Shown: positions 6,946 through 13,884, counted from the first letter of the stretch. The stretch: 16,230 bases of DNA from Acetobacteraceae bacterium (GCA_947476855.1 CANJSR010000049.1:1-16230), one strand, 5' to 3'. The notes: generated by a model from the letters alone, not told the origin. Program-made: numbers and translations.

Positions 6946-7731
6946 ATGCAACACGAAGCGTATGAACATATCCGCGTCAGTGAATCCGGCCATGTCGCCA
7001 CGATCGAGGTGACTCGCGGCCCGAACAACTTCGTCGACACCGACATGGTGGGCGAAATCGCCGACGCGCTGGAACTCTATGACCGCGACGCGAACATCCG
7101 CGCGATCGTGCTCTGCGCCGAGGGCAAGCATTTCTGCGCCGGCGCCGATTTCGGCAGCCGCGGGACCGATGGCGTGGCCAAGGCGACCAAGCGCGGCCGG
7201 CATTTGTATAAGGAAGCCCAGCGCCTGTGGCGTACGAAGAAGCCGATCGTCGCCGCCGTACAGGGTGCCGCGATCGGCGCCGGCGTGGGCCTGGCCGTCG
7301 CGGCTGATTTCCGCGTGACCTGCCCCGAGGCCCGCTGGTCCACCAACTTCACCCGGATGAACTACCATCCCGGTTTCGGCCTGACCGCCAGCCTGCCGCG
7401 CCTGGTCGGGCACCAGAAGGCGATGCTGATGATGTACACCGGCCGTCGCCTGACCGGGGAAGAAGCGCTGGAAATGGGCCTCGCCGATCTGTGCGTGCCG
7501 ATGGACCAGGTCCGCGCCGCGGCCGTGGAACTCGCCACGGAAATCGCCCAGTCTGGCCCGCTGGCCATCATCGGGACGCGCGAAACCCTGCGCCGCTACT
7601 TCGCCGATGAGGTCGCCCGTGCGACCGAGCGTGAGTACGAGGAACAGGACTGGCTGCGCAACACGGCCGACTTCAAGGAAGGTATCAAGGCGATGGGTGA
7701 GCGCCGCCTGCCGAACTTCCAGGCGAAGTAG
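6946..7731 (+). CDS. Crotonase (enoyl-CoA hydratase/isomerase) family protein, atypical active site
   Basis: A 261-residue crotonase-fold protein. The CoA/oxyanion-hole elements are intact: KHFCAGADF (61-69) and AAVQGAAIGAGVGLAVAADFRV (103-124). The loop before LPRLVG (150-155) has HPGFG where hydratases have PGxGG. Aligning by eye to mitochondrial enoyl-CoA hydratase, the two catalytic glutamates are replaced by G115 and F135, so simple hydration is unlikely. Isomerase, hydrolase, decarboxylase or other crotonase chemistry is possible. Start ATG 6946 follows GCAGGGA and fits the family start. The length is normal and the protein is presumably cytoplasmic. It is divergent from the hydrolase and ends 197 bases before the convergent DUF2950 gene. 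Confidence 0.9.
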   Translation: MQHEAYEHIRVSESGHVATIEVTRGPNNFVDTDMVGEIADALELYDRDANIRAIVLCAEGKHFCAGADFGSRGTDGVAKATKRGRHLYKEAQRLWRTKKPIVAAVQGAAIGAGVGLAVAADFRVTCPEARWSTNFTRMNYHPGFGLTASLPRLVGHQKAMLMMYTGRRLTGEEALEMGLADLCVPMDQVRAAAVELATEIAQSGPLAIIGTRETLRRYFADEVARATEREYEEQDWLRNTADFKEGIKAMGERRLPNFQAK

Positions 7732-7787
7732 CTGCCGGGAGCGTCGTCTTCGGCCCTCCGGCGCCGGTGGCCCGGGGGGAGGTGATG

Positions 7788-7827
7788 CCCACGACTTTGC
7801 CCGCTGGAAACCGGGGAAAGTCGTGGG
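7788..7827. repeat. Large imperfect hairpin downstream of the crotonase gene
   Basis: CCCACGACTTT (7788-7798) is the exact reverse complement of AAAGTCGTGGG (7817-7827). One mismatch further in, CCC (7800-7802) pairs with GGG (7813-7815). No T-run follows, so a standard intrinsic terminator is not certain, but it sits 57 bases after the crotonase stop in a convergent gap and could end transcription from either side. It stands immediately beside a second hairpin (7828-7847), which suggests a dispersed palindromic repeat element. Confidence 0.55.
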
Positions 7828-7847
7828 TCCCGGCCCTTCGGCCGGGA
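7828..7847. repeat. REP-like GC hairpin with TCCCGGCC arms
   Basis: TCCCGGCC (7828-7835), a CTTC loop, then GGCCGGGA (7840-7847) form a perfect 8-bp stem, followed by TGACGG. From memory, very similar hairpins (CCCGG...CCGGGATGACG) are scattered in many copies through GC-rich alphaproteobacterial genomes as intergenic palindromic repeats. Together with the adjoining hairpin it probably acts as a transcript end or stabiliser. Confidence 0.5.
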
Positions 7848-7876
7848 TGACGGAAGGGGCGTGGCTCCGGCCCGAC

Positions 7877-7954
7877 TATTGGGTCTGGATATCCAGCTTT
7901 GCTACTGGGTCTGGATATCCAGCCCCATTACTGGGTCTGGATATCCACCCGGGC
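7877..7954. repeat. Three tandem 26-bp repeats overlapping the 3' end of the DUF2950 gene
   Basis: Units start at 7877, 7903 and 7929, each beginning TAYTGGGTCTGGATATCCA. Units 1 and 2 share TGGGTCTGGATATCCAGC; unit 3 has ACCC after the core. Each contains the palindrome TGGATATCCA. Unit 3 encodes the last residues of the DUF2950 protein (VDIQTQ), and its stop codon lies at the unit 2/3 border. Units 1 and 2 are therefore extra, non-coding copies of the gene's 3' end, presumably made by slippage or unequal crossover. Because 26 is not a multiple of 3, read-through would shift frame. Confidence 0.85.
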
Positions 7955-8920
7955 CCAGTTGATGTCCGGATCAAACCGGGTCATCCCCCCCGCGACCTTC
8001 CCCGTCTCCGGTCCCAGGTCGCGCTGGTAGACCACCCCATCCTGGTTGACGATGAACGTCATCAGGCCGGATGACCCATAGATCGCCGGCCAGGCCACCA
8101 GCCCGAACCCGCCGGTCATCCGCCCGTTCACCACGTAGTCCTTCGCACCCCCCGGCGCGTTCATGCCCTGCGCCTTGAGGATGCGGAACAGATAGCCCTG
8201 GTAGGGCATCTGCTTCCCGGACTGGAGCGTGCCGGGATACCCGTGCTCCCGCGCATCCGCCACGATCTGCGCCAGCGGGCTGGCATCCGGCGCGTCGGGG
8301 GAGCCGGGCCAGTAAAGCCCATCCCGCTTGCCCTTCTGGCTGACCATGCGCTGGGCGTATTCCCACCGCCCGCCGCGCGCCGCGCCGATCAGGTCCTTGT
8401 ACAGCGCCTGCGCATCGACATAGGCCAACGCAGACCGGATGGCCGCGATCTCATTCCTTCCGATCCGGCGATCCACCAGTTCCTGCGCCCCGGCCTGCGA
8501 GTCGAACCGCCAGCGCCCGTCGGCCCGCACCAGGGGGATGGGCATGGGCCAGTTCGTGTGGCCGACATCCAGCACCATCCGGTCGGGGGTGGCGGCGGTC
8601 AGGGCGTGCCGCTCCTCATACAGGGCCAGGAAATGCTTGCGGCCCTCGGCGTCGGCGACCGGGTCACCGGATTCGACCAGGGCTTCGGCGCCTGGGCCGA
8701 GCACGGTGAGGAGGGCGGGAATGCTGCCGGTGCGGAGGCCGGTGATGAAGGCGCCGAGGGCCTCTTCGGGCGTGGCGTAGGTGGTCTGGGGTTGGGTCGG
8801 GGCAGGGGCGGTCGCGGCGGGCTTTGGTCCCGAGGTCTGGGCCGAGACGAAGGCAGGGCCGCCCACGAGCAAGGGTGGAACCAGCAGGGCCGTGCGAATC
8901 ATCCGAGTGAAGCGTGTCAT
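7928..8920 (-). CDS. DUF2950 family exported protein
   Basis: A 330-residue protein with an N-terminal signal peptide (MTRFTRMIRTALLVPPLLVGGPAFVSAQ) and a Pro/Ala-rich linker (about 30-45), then the DUF2950 domain. Family-like segments are YATPEEALGAFITGLRTG, the RWEYAQRMVSQKGKRDGLYWP region, QMPYQGYLFRILKAQG and GLVAWPAIYGSSGLMTFIVNQDG. Its molecular function is unknown; it is probably periplasmic. It begins 15 bases after the DUF3300 gene with GGGGAGG about 9 bases before its ATG, so the two form an operon, the usual arrangement for these families. Its last codons lie in a triple tandem repeat, two copies of which lie downstream of the stop. Confidence 0.9.
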   Translation of the reverse strand: MTRFTRMIRTALLVPPLLVGGPAFVSAQTSGPKPAATAPAPTQPQTTYATPEEALGAFITGLRTGSIPALLTVLGPGAEALVESGDPVADAEGRKHFLALYEERHALTAATPDRMVLDVGHTNWPMPIPLVRADGRWRFDSQAGAQELVDRRIGRNEIAAIRSALAYVDAQALYKDLIGAARGGRWEYAQRMVSQKGKRDGLYWPGSPDAPDASPLAQIVADAREHGYPGTLQSGKQMPYQGYLFRILKAQGMNAPGGAKDYVVNGRMTGGFGLVAWPAIYGSSGLMTFIVNQDGVVYQRDLGPETGKVAGGMTRFDPDINWARVDIQTQ

Positions 8921-8935
8921 GCCTTGGCCCTCCCC

Positions 8936-10381
8936 TTACCGATGCCGTCCGCCGCCGCCACCACCACCCCTGGCGGGCGCGGCTCGGCCGCCGCCACCGC
9001 CCGCGGGGCGAGCGGCGTGGGTCTGCCGGCTCTGAGCGCCCCGGTTGGCGTATTGGCCGGCACGGGCGCCGTCGCGGGCGCCGGCGAAGGCGTTGCCGCG
9101 GGATGGAAGCTGGGTGGGGCGCTGGACATTGGCGGGTCGCTGGCCGGCCGAGGGGCGGGACTCAGGACGCAGGCCCGCGCCGGGTGCCGCCGAACCAGGC
9201 CGGCCGGCATCGGGACGCCCGACACCTGGATTACCGACGCCGGGACCACCGATGCCCGGACCACCGACGCCGGGGCGGCCAACACCGGGACTACCGACAC
9301 CGGGACCACCAACGCCCGGACCACCAACACCGGGACTACCGACACCGGGACCACCAGCGCCCGGACGCCCGACGCCCGGCCGGGCATCACCGGGCCGGTT
9401 GCCGACTCCGCCCGCGCCGCCCAGACGGCCCACCAGGTCCCCGGGCACGCTCACGTTCGGACGGCCGATCGCGTTCGGCGGCAGGCCGCCCGGGCGCGCG
9501 GGAAGCCCGACCGGACCGCCCGGCGGCCGCCCCGGCACACCGCCCGCGCGGGGCGGCGGCGGCCGCCACACGTTGTTGTTGATGGCCGTGCGGTTGACGT
9601 TGATGTTGTTGTAGCGATTGACGTTCACGTTCATGTAGCCGCCGCCCCAGGACGGACGCGCCCAGCCCCACAGCGAGCCGATCACCGCCACCCCGCCCGC
9701 GAAGGCGAGCCCGGTCAGGATCGCGCTCCCCACTCCATAACCGGGCGGCGGCGGCACATAGACCGGCGGGTAGGTCGGATAGGGCCAGGTCCCATAGGCC
9801 GTGGTCGGGTTGTAGACCGGCACGTAGACGACCGTCGGATTGGCCGGCTGGATGATGATCTCCTGCGGCGACACGGTGACCTGCTGCTGCTCGGTCGTCG
9901 CCAGCGTGCCCGCCGCGTGGGCCTGCCGCCGCAGCCGCTGGACCGAATTCATCACGTCCGGCTGCTGGTAGGACACCGCGTAGCCAAGCTGCTGCAGCCA
10001 GTCGAGCTTGCTGTTCATCATCGCCAGCACCTGGGGGAAGGGGACCAGCGACTTGACGCTCGGATCCCAGCTCATCGGTCCCAGCGCGGCGGCCAGCGCA
10101 TCCCCGGTCAGTTGCGGGTTCGATCCTTGGCCCAGCCAGCGATCCGCCTCCACGACCTGCAGCGGATAGGTGGACGCCATGAGCACCTGGGCCAGCAGCT
10201 CATCTGGGTAAAGCGCGATCGGCGCCAGCATGGCGTCAAGCTGCTCGGTGTTGAACCCCTGGGTCGCGGGCGCCGTCGCCGGGGCGGGCGGGCGGCTGGC
10301 GGACTGCCCGAAGGAGGCCGTCGGCGTGATCAGGGACAGGGCCGCGCAGAGCGCGATGCCGCGAAACAGGGGTCCAGGCAT
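8936..10381 (-). CDS. DUF3300 family exported protein with elastin-like Gly/Pro tail
   Basis: A 481-residue protein. A signal peptide (MPGPLFRGIALCAALSLI...) is followed by the DUF3300 domain: LDAMLAPIALYPDELLAQVLMASTYPLQVVEADRW and later MSWDPSVKSLVPFPQVLAMM are typical. Next comes YVPVYNPTTAYGTWPYPTYPP, a hydrophobic Gly/Ala segment that may cross or touch a membrane, and the Asn-rich stretch NVNRYNNINVNRTAINNN. The C-terminal third is low complexity, with twelve pentads of type xPGVG and a Gly/Arg-rich end. Function is unknown; a cell-envelope role is likely. Start ATG 10381 has AAGGGG a few bases upstream; an in-frame ATG at 10411 lacks a good ribosome site. It forms an operon with the DUF2950 gene. 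Confidence 0.9.
   Translation of the reverse strand: MPGPLFRGIALCAALSLITPTASFGQSASRPPAPATAPATQGFNTEQLDAMLAPIALYPDELLAQVLMASTYPLQVVEADRWLGQGSNPQLTGDALAAALGPMSWDPSVKSLVPFPQVLAMMNSKLDWLQQLGYAVSYQQPDVMNSVQRLRRQAHAAGTLATTEQQQVTVSPQEIIIQPANPTVVYVPVYNPTTAYGTWPYPTYPPVYVPPPPGYGVGSAILTGLAFAGGVAVIGSLWGWARPSWGGGYMNVNVNRYNNINVNRTAINNNVWRPPPPRAGGVPGRPPGGPVGLPARPGGLPPNAIGRPNVSVPGDLVGRLGGAGGVGNRPGDARPGVGRPGAGGPGVGSPGVGGPGVGGPGVGSPGVGRPGVGGPGIGGPGVGNPGVGRPDAGRPGSAAPGAGLRPESRPSAGQRPANVQRPTQLPSRGNAFAGARDGARAGQYANRGAQSRQTHAARPAGGGGGRAAPARGGGGGGGRHR
9203..9382 (-). repeat. 15-bp coding repeat, 12 elastin-like pentapeptides (xPGVG)
   Basis: Twelve consecutive in-frame 15-base units encode xPGVG with x mostly R, G or S (once N). 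Three units deviate: PGAG, PGIG and PDAG. On the plus strand the pattern reads as repeats of ACCGACGCCGGG-like units. The pentad resembles the VPGxG repeat of elastin. Such perfect-period DNA is expected to vary in copy number between strains. Confidence 0.85.
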
Positions 10382-10455
10382 GGCGATGCCCCTTGTGGCC
10401 GAGGGTTGCAACAGCGATCCGGCACGATCGATCCGGAGCCGTATTCCCGCATAGG

Positions 10456-10480
10456 CCCCTTCGCCGCCGGGCGAAAGGGG
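10456..10480. terminator. Possible GC hairpin between CNNM-family and DUF3300 genes
   Basis: CCCCTTCGCC (10456-10465) pairs with GGCGAAAGGGG (10470-10480) with one bulged A. It lies 25 bases past the stop of the CBS-domain gene and before the DUF3300 start, so it could end the first transcript or sit in the leader of the second. There is no T-run, so confidence is low. Confidence 0.35.
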
Positions 10481-10504
10481 ATCGTTGCGAACCGGAGGGG
10501 GATG

Positions 10505-11806
10505 CTACCCCTCGGCCACCGGTTCCACGCTGGCGCGCACCTTGTCCACCCGGCGCCCGTCCATCTCCAGCACCTCGAACCGCCAGCCGCCGAAGACGAT
10601 CCGGTCGCCGGTGCGCGGCACGCGGCGCAGCAGGGCCAGCACCAGGCCGGCGAGCGTGTGGTAGCTGCCCTCGGCCGGCAGATCGGGCAGGTTGAGCCGC
10701 GATTTCAGCTCATCGACCGGCATCATGCCGTCCATGACCAGGGTGGTTTCGCCGCCCGGGCTGCCCTCGGACTGGTGATGTTCGGCATCCGCCGGGTCAC
10801 CCACGATCGCTTCCAGCACGTCGGCGGCGGTCACCAGCCCCTCGAAGCTGCCGTACTCGTCCATGACCAGGGCAATGCCCATCGTGTCCGATTTCAGCCG
10901 CTCCAGCGCGTCCAGCGCGGTGACCGTGTCCGGCACGATCAGCGGCTGGCGCAGCGCCGTTCCGATCGACAACGTGCCGCCGGACAGCAACTGGTCCAGC
11001 ACGTCCTTCGCCTGCACCACGCCGACCACGTTGTCGATCGAGCGGTCACAGACCACGAAGCGCGAATGCGGGGCGGATTTCAGGGCGGCGGCGATCTCGG
11101 CTGCCGGGCTTGCCATGTCGACCCAGGCGAGCTCGGTGCGTGGCGTCATGATCGCGCGGACCGGCTTGTCGGCCAAGCGCAGCACGCGCTCGATCATGTC
11201 GCGTTCCTCGATTTCCAGCACGCCGGTCTGCGTGCCCTCGGCCAGCAGGGCCTTCAGTTCCTCATCCGTCACCGCCTGCTGCGGCACCCGGTGCAGGCCC
11301 ATCATGCGGAGGATCAGGCCCGAGGACTTGCCGAGGAGCCAGACCGCGGGGTTGGTGATGCGGGCGAGCCAGCTGATCGGGCGGGCGACCCAGACGGCCA
11401 TTGCCTCGGGCGTGCGCAGCGCGAGCTGCTTGGGCACCAGTTCGCCCAGCACCAGGGTCAGGTAGGTCGTGATCACGACGACGATGGCCAGCGCCACGGT
11501 CTCGGCCGCGCCCTCCATCCCCGGCCAGGTGCTCAGCAGCCAGACCTGCAAATGGGAGGCGATGCGCGCGCCGCCGAACACGCCGGTCAGGACGCTGACC
11601 AGGGTGATTCCGATCTGTACCGTGGGCAGGAAGCGCTGCGGTTCCTCGGCCAGGGTGCGGGCCGCCGCGGCGCCGACGACGCCCCGCCGCTCCATCGCGG
11701 CCAACCGCGCCCGCCTCGCCGACACCAGCGCCAGCTCGGCCATGGCGAAGAGGCCGTTCACCAGGATCAGCAGGAGGATCACGGTGGCTTCGATGGTTAT
11801 GCCCAT
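10505..11806 (-). CDS. CNNM/CorC (HlyC) family CBS-domain membrane transporter
   Basis: A 433-residue hemolysin-family protein. Order of domains: DUF21/CNNM transmembrane domain (about 1-190) with the signature NGLFAMAELALVSARRARL near the start and GELVPKQLALRTPE; a CBS pair (about 205-335) with MTPRTELAWVD, NVVGVVQAKDVL and ALVMDEYGSFEGLVTAADVLEAIVGD; and a C-terminal CorC/HlyC transporter-associated domain (about 350-433). These proteins are linked to Mg2+ or other divalent cation export in the inner membrane; a hemolysin role is an old annotation. ATG 11806 is chosen because CNNM homology begins at once; the ribosome site is weak. It is divergent from a DUF3429 gene across 99 bases. Confidence 0.93.
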   Translation of the reverse strand: MGITIEATVILLLILVNGLFAMAELALVSARRARLAAMERRGVVGAAAARTLAEEPQRFLPTVQIGITLVSVLTGVFGGARIASHLQVWLLSTWPGMEGAAETVALAIVVVITTYLTLVLGELVPKQLALRTPEAMAVWVARPISWLARITNPAVWLLGKSSGLILRMMGLHRVPQQAVTDEELKALLAEGTQTGVLEIEERDMIERVLRLADKPVRAIMTPRTELAWVDMASPAAEIAAALKSAPHSRFVVCDRSIDNVVGVVQAKDVLDQLLSGGTLSIGTALRQPLIVPDTVTALDALERLKSDTMGIALVMDEYGSFEGLVTAADVLEAIVGDPADAEHHQSEGSPGGETTLVMDGMMPVDELKSRLNLPDLPAEGSYHTLAGLVLALLRRVPRTGDRIVFGGWRFEVLEMDGRRVDKVRASVEPVAEG

Positions 11807-11905
11807 GGGGGTCGGTGCAACCTTTTGTCTGTTTGTGCCAACCCTCATAGCATGATGGGACCGAACGTGGGACGCCCTGATCCCGCGCTGCCAGAAGGTG
11901 CCGCC

Positions 11906-12373
11906 ATGCCGCCCGTCGCCGTTCTTCTGACGATCGTCTCCATGGTTCCGTTCGTGGCCTGCGGCCTGGCGGCGGCGGGGCCGCACGCGGAGCCGGCGGA
12001 CCGCATGCTCGCGGCCCTGATCGGCTACGCGGCGCTGATGCTGGCCTTCGCCGGCGGGCTGTACTGGGCGATGATCCTGCTGGCGCGCGACCGGCCGGCG
12101 CCGGTCGGAGTCCGGCCGATCCTGACCGGCGCGATTCCGGTCCTTCTCGCCTGGGCCGCGTTGGTGGTGGCGTATGAATTTCCCGGCTGGATTGCATTGC
12201 CGATTCTGATTTTCGGCTATGTCGCGGCGGTCCTGGCGGAGTTGCATGCCGGTCTGATGGCCGATCAACCGCGCGCATATGTCTGGCTTCGTTGGGGATT
12301 CACGGGTGTGGCGGTGGCGATGCTTACAACTGTACTGATGTTGCGGGTCACGGGCAGTACCATCGCATTTTAA
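11906..12373 (+). CDS. DUF3429 family inner-membrane protein
   Basis: A 155-residue polytopic membrane protein with about five hydrophobic segments (approximately 4-24, 36-59, 72-92, 94-111 and 128-150). The segment GYAALMLAFAGGLYWAM (40-56) and the following GAIPVLLAWAALVV match the DUF3429 family as I remember it. Function is unknown. Start ATG 11906 follows AGAAGG about 7 bases upstream; in-frame ATGs at 11852 and 11855 would add a non-hydrophobic 17-18 residue leader and are less likely. It is transcribed away from the CBS-domain gene, so 11807-11905 must hold both promoters, but I cannot identify boxes. Confidence 0.82.
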   Translation: MPPVAVLLTIVSMVPFVACGLAAAGPHAEPADRMLAALIGYAALMLAFAGGLYWAMILLARDRPAPVGVRPILTGAIPVLLAWAALVVAYEFPGWIALPILIFGYVAAVLAELHAGLMADQPRAYVWLRWGFTGVAVAMLTTVLMLRVTGSTIAF

Positions 12374-12396
12374 GCGACAAATGTCTTTTATTGTCG

Positions 12397-12412
12397 TTAA
12401 CCATTTGTTAAC
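12397..12412 (+). promoter_or_regulatory. CtrA binding box (TTAA-N7-TTAAC)
   Basis: TTAACCATTTGTTAAC at 12397-12412 is an exact match to the alphaproteobacterial CtrA consensus TTAA-N7-TTAAC, including the C after each half site. The surrounding 12385-12415 is strikingly AT-rich for this genome. The box ends 30 bases before the ATG of the following small gene, a position compatible with control near the transcription start. It implies cell-cycle or motility/envelope-linked regulation of that gene. Confidence 0.75.
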
Positions 12413-12442
12413 CATTGTCCCATCAAGAGAGGGACGTGGTTC

Positions 12443-12802
12443 ATGTCGGCTCAGGCAACTGCCCAGATCATTCCGTTTCCGATCGCCGCCGAGGCGCGCC
12501 TGTCGCAGGCCCCGGCAGAACCGGTGGTCTCCAACCCCGAGTTGCGGGAACGCGACGAACAGCAGGAGCGTCTGACCCGCGCGCTGGCCTCCCTCGACGC
12601 CGCGCTCGCCGAACAGCGAATCGCCATGAGTGGGTGGCGCGAATCGCTCGACCATCTGCGGAAGGCCACGACCGGGCTGGGGTTGTCGATGCAGCGCTAT
12701 CACCGCACCCTGGGCAAGCTGGGCACGGATGTCTCCGACCTGCACGCCAAGTCCGTGCAGTTGGAGCGTTGGGCCGACAAGGCGCTGACCAAGCACGACT
12801 GA
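12443..12802 (+). CDS. Small coiled-coil protein of unknown function, putative CtrA target
   Basis: A 119-residue protein I do not recognise beyond its form. An IIPFP motif at 9-13 sits in a short disordered N terminus. It is followed by a charged helical region with heptad-like spacing (about 35-115: RERDEQQERLTRALASLDAA, then RESLDHLRKATTGLGLSMQR, then DVSDLHAKSVQLERWADKAL). No signal peptide or membrane segment. Start ATG 12443 follows AGAGAGGGACG. The CtrA box directly upstream is the strongest clue: such genes often belong to cell-cycle, division or motility regulons in alphaproteobacteria. A structural or scaffold role is possible but is guesswork. Confidence 0.82.
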   Translation: MSAQATAQIIPFPIAAEARLSQAPAEPVVSNPELRERDEQQERLTRALASLDAALAEQRIAMSGWRESLDHLRKATTGLGLSMQRYHRTLGKLGTDVSDLHAKSVQLERWADKALTKHD

Positions 12803-12821
12803 TCCGGGGCGGGGCGGCCTT

Positions 12822-12843
12822 GTCTCCTCCGGGCGGAGGGGAC
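12822..12843 (+). promoter_or_regulatory. Hairpin enclosing the ribosome binding site of the leader ORF
   Basis: GTCTCCTCC (12822-12830), loop GGGC, then GGAGGGGAC (12835-12843) pair over nine positions with one G-U. The right arm is the Shine-Dalgarno (GGAGGGG) of the ATG at 12845. The hairpin also stands 20 bases after the stop of the upstream gene, so it could serve as a weak terminator, but there is no T-run. Confidence 0.45.
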
Positions 12844-12844
12844 G

Positions 12845-12940
12845 ATGCCGGACCATGACCTGACCGCCGAGCGCCTCGTAGCGATTGTAGATACGCGGTG
12901 CGGCGGTGGCGGCCGGACGCAGTTGGTGCGGGCGGCCTGA
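12845..12940 (+). CDS. Possible 31-residue leader ORF upstream of kdgK
   Basis: ATG 12845 to TGA 12940 encodes MPDHDLTAERLVAIVDTRCG followed by GGGRTQLVRAA. It has a far better ribosome site (GGAGGGG, ending 3 bases before the ATG) than the kinase gene, whose ATG lies 2 bases after this stop. That geometry suggests translational coupling, with the small frame either a leader peptide or the remnant of a longer gene. The first half looks protein-like (AERLVAIV), the rest is Gly/Arg-rich. I recognise no family; it may also be chance. Confidence 0.4.
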   Translation: MPDHDLTAERLVAIVDTRCGGGGRTQLVRAA

Positions 12941-12942
12941 GG

Positions 12943-13869
12943 ATGGCGGTCGACCTGCTCTGCATGGGCGAACCGATGCTGGAGTTCAACCAGCTTCCGC
13001 CCAACCCCGATGGCAGCCGGCACTACCTCGAAGGGCACGGCGGCGACACCTCCAACGCCGCCATCGCCGCTGCCAGGCAGGGCGCGCGCGTCGGATATCT
13101 GACCGCGGTCGGGCGCGATATGGCTGGCGACAGTTTCATGGCGCTTTGGGCTTGGGAAGGCGTGGATACCACGACCGTCCTCCGGTCGGAGCGTGATCAG
13201 ACCGGCGTTTATTTCGTGACCCATGACCGGGACGGGCATCAGTTCCTGCATTACCGGGCGAACTCGGCCGCGGCGATGATCACACCGGACGATGTGCCGG
13301 AGGATGCGATCCGGGCGGCGCGGATGCTGTATGTGTCCGGCATCAGCCAGGGGATTTCGACCTCGGCCTGCGATGCGGTGTTCCATGCGATCGGCCTCGC
13401 CCGCGCGCATGGCGTGAAGGTTGCGTATGATACGAATTACCGCCCCCGTCTGTGGCCGCCGGCGCGCGCCGCCGGGGTGATGTGGGCGGCGATGGCGTCG
13501 GTCGATTATGCGCTGCCGGGGCTGGAGGATGTTGCGACGCTGACCGGGCTGACCGATCCCCAGTCAATCCTCGATTTCTTCCTGCGCCTCGGCCCGCCGG
13601 TCGTGGTGCTGAAGATGGGTGCGGCGGGCGCCTGGGTCGCGACTGCGGCGCAACGAATCCATGTGCCCGCCCATGTGGTCGCCGTGGTCGACGCGACCGG
13701 GGCGGGCGATACGTTCTGCGGTGCTTTCCTGGCCCGCGTCCTGGCGGGCGACGATCCGGTTCCCGCCGCGCGGTATGCGGCCGTCGCGGCGGCGTTGAAG
13801 TGCACGGGCTATGGCGCTGTCGCGCCGATTCCATCCGCGGCCGCGGTGCGTCTGGCGATGGATGGTTGA
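12943..13869 (+). CDS. kdgK: 2-keto-3-deoxygluconate kinase-type PfkB sugar kinase
   Basis: A 308-residue PfkB/ribokinase-fold kinase. KdgK phosphorylates 2-dehydro-3-deoxy-D-gluconate to KDPG for the Entner-Doudoroff aldolase step. Similarity to E. coli KdgK as I remember it is clear: GEPMLEF near the start, GHGGDTSNAA (31-40), MLYVSGISQGIS, and VAYDTNYRPRLWP, which matches the FDNNYRPRLW segment. The ATP/catalytic motif DATGAGDTF has the base D256. Start ATG 12943 was chosen because the family begins there; a longer start at 12898 adds an Arg-rich 15-residue tail. It lies 2 bases after a small upstream ORF. A related PfkB substrate cannot be excluded, since no sugar-pathway genes are adjacent. 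Confidence 0.87.
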   Translation: MAVDLLCMGEPMLEFNQLPPNPDGSRHYLEGHGGDTSNAAIAAARQGARVGYLTAVGRDMAGDSFMALWAWEGVDTTTVLRSERDQTGVYFVTHDRDGHQFLHYRANSAAAMITPDDVPEDAIRAARMLYVSGISQGISTSACDAVFHAIGLARAHGVKVAYDTNYRPRLWPPARAAGVMWAAMASVDYALPGLEDVATLTGLTDPQSILDFFLRLGPPVVVLKMGAAGAWVATAAQRIHVPAHVVAVVDATGAGDTFCGAFLARVLAGDDPVPAARYAAVAAALKCTGYGAVAPIPSAAAVRLAMDG

Positions 13870-13884
13870 CCGGGGCAACCGGTC
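13868..13884 (+). terminator. Weak hairpin after kdgK
   Basis: GACCGG (13868-13873), loop GGCAA, CCGGTC (13879-13884) overlap the kinase stop codon. The stem is short and no T-run follows, so it may only partly separate the kinase from the carbonic anhydrase gene 60 bases downstream. Confidence 0.25.

Noticed and set aside
7877..7954. 26-bp repeats considered as an attachment site or integration scar.
   Set aside because: There is no tRNA, integrase or foreign-looking DNA beside them, and a local duplication of the DUF2950 3' end explains all three copies.
9203..9382. Regular 15-bp repeats considered as a CRISPR-like or iteron array.
   Set aside because: There are no unique spacers. The units are contiguous, in frame and code for xPGVG pentads inside an exported protein.
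8243..12373. Very long open frame on the plus strand (about 1376 codons) covering several minus-strand genes.
   Set aside because: Only its last 156 codons (DUF3429) resemble a protein. The rest is antisense to the DUF2950, DUF3300 and CNNM-family genes, and long antisense frames are expected at this GC content.
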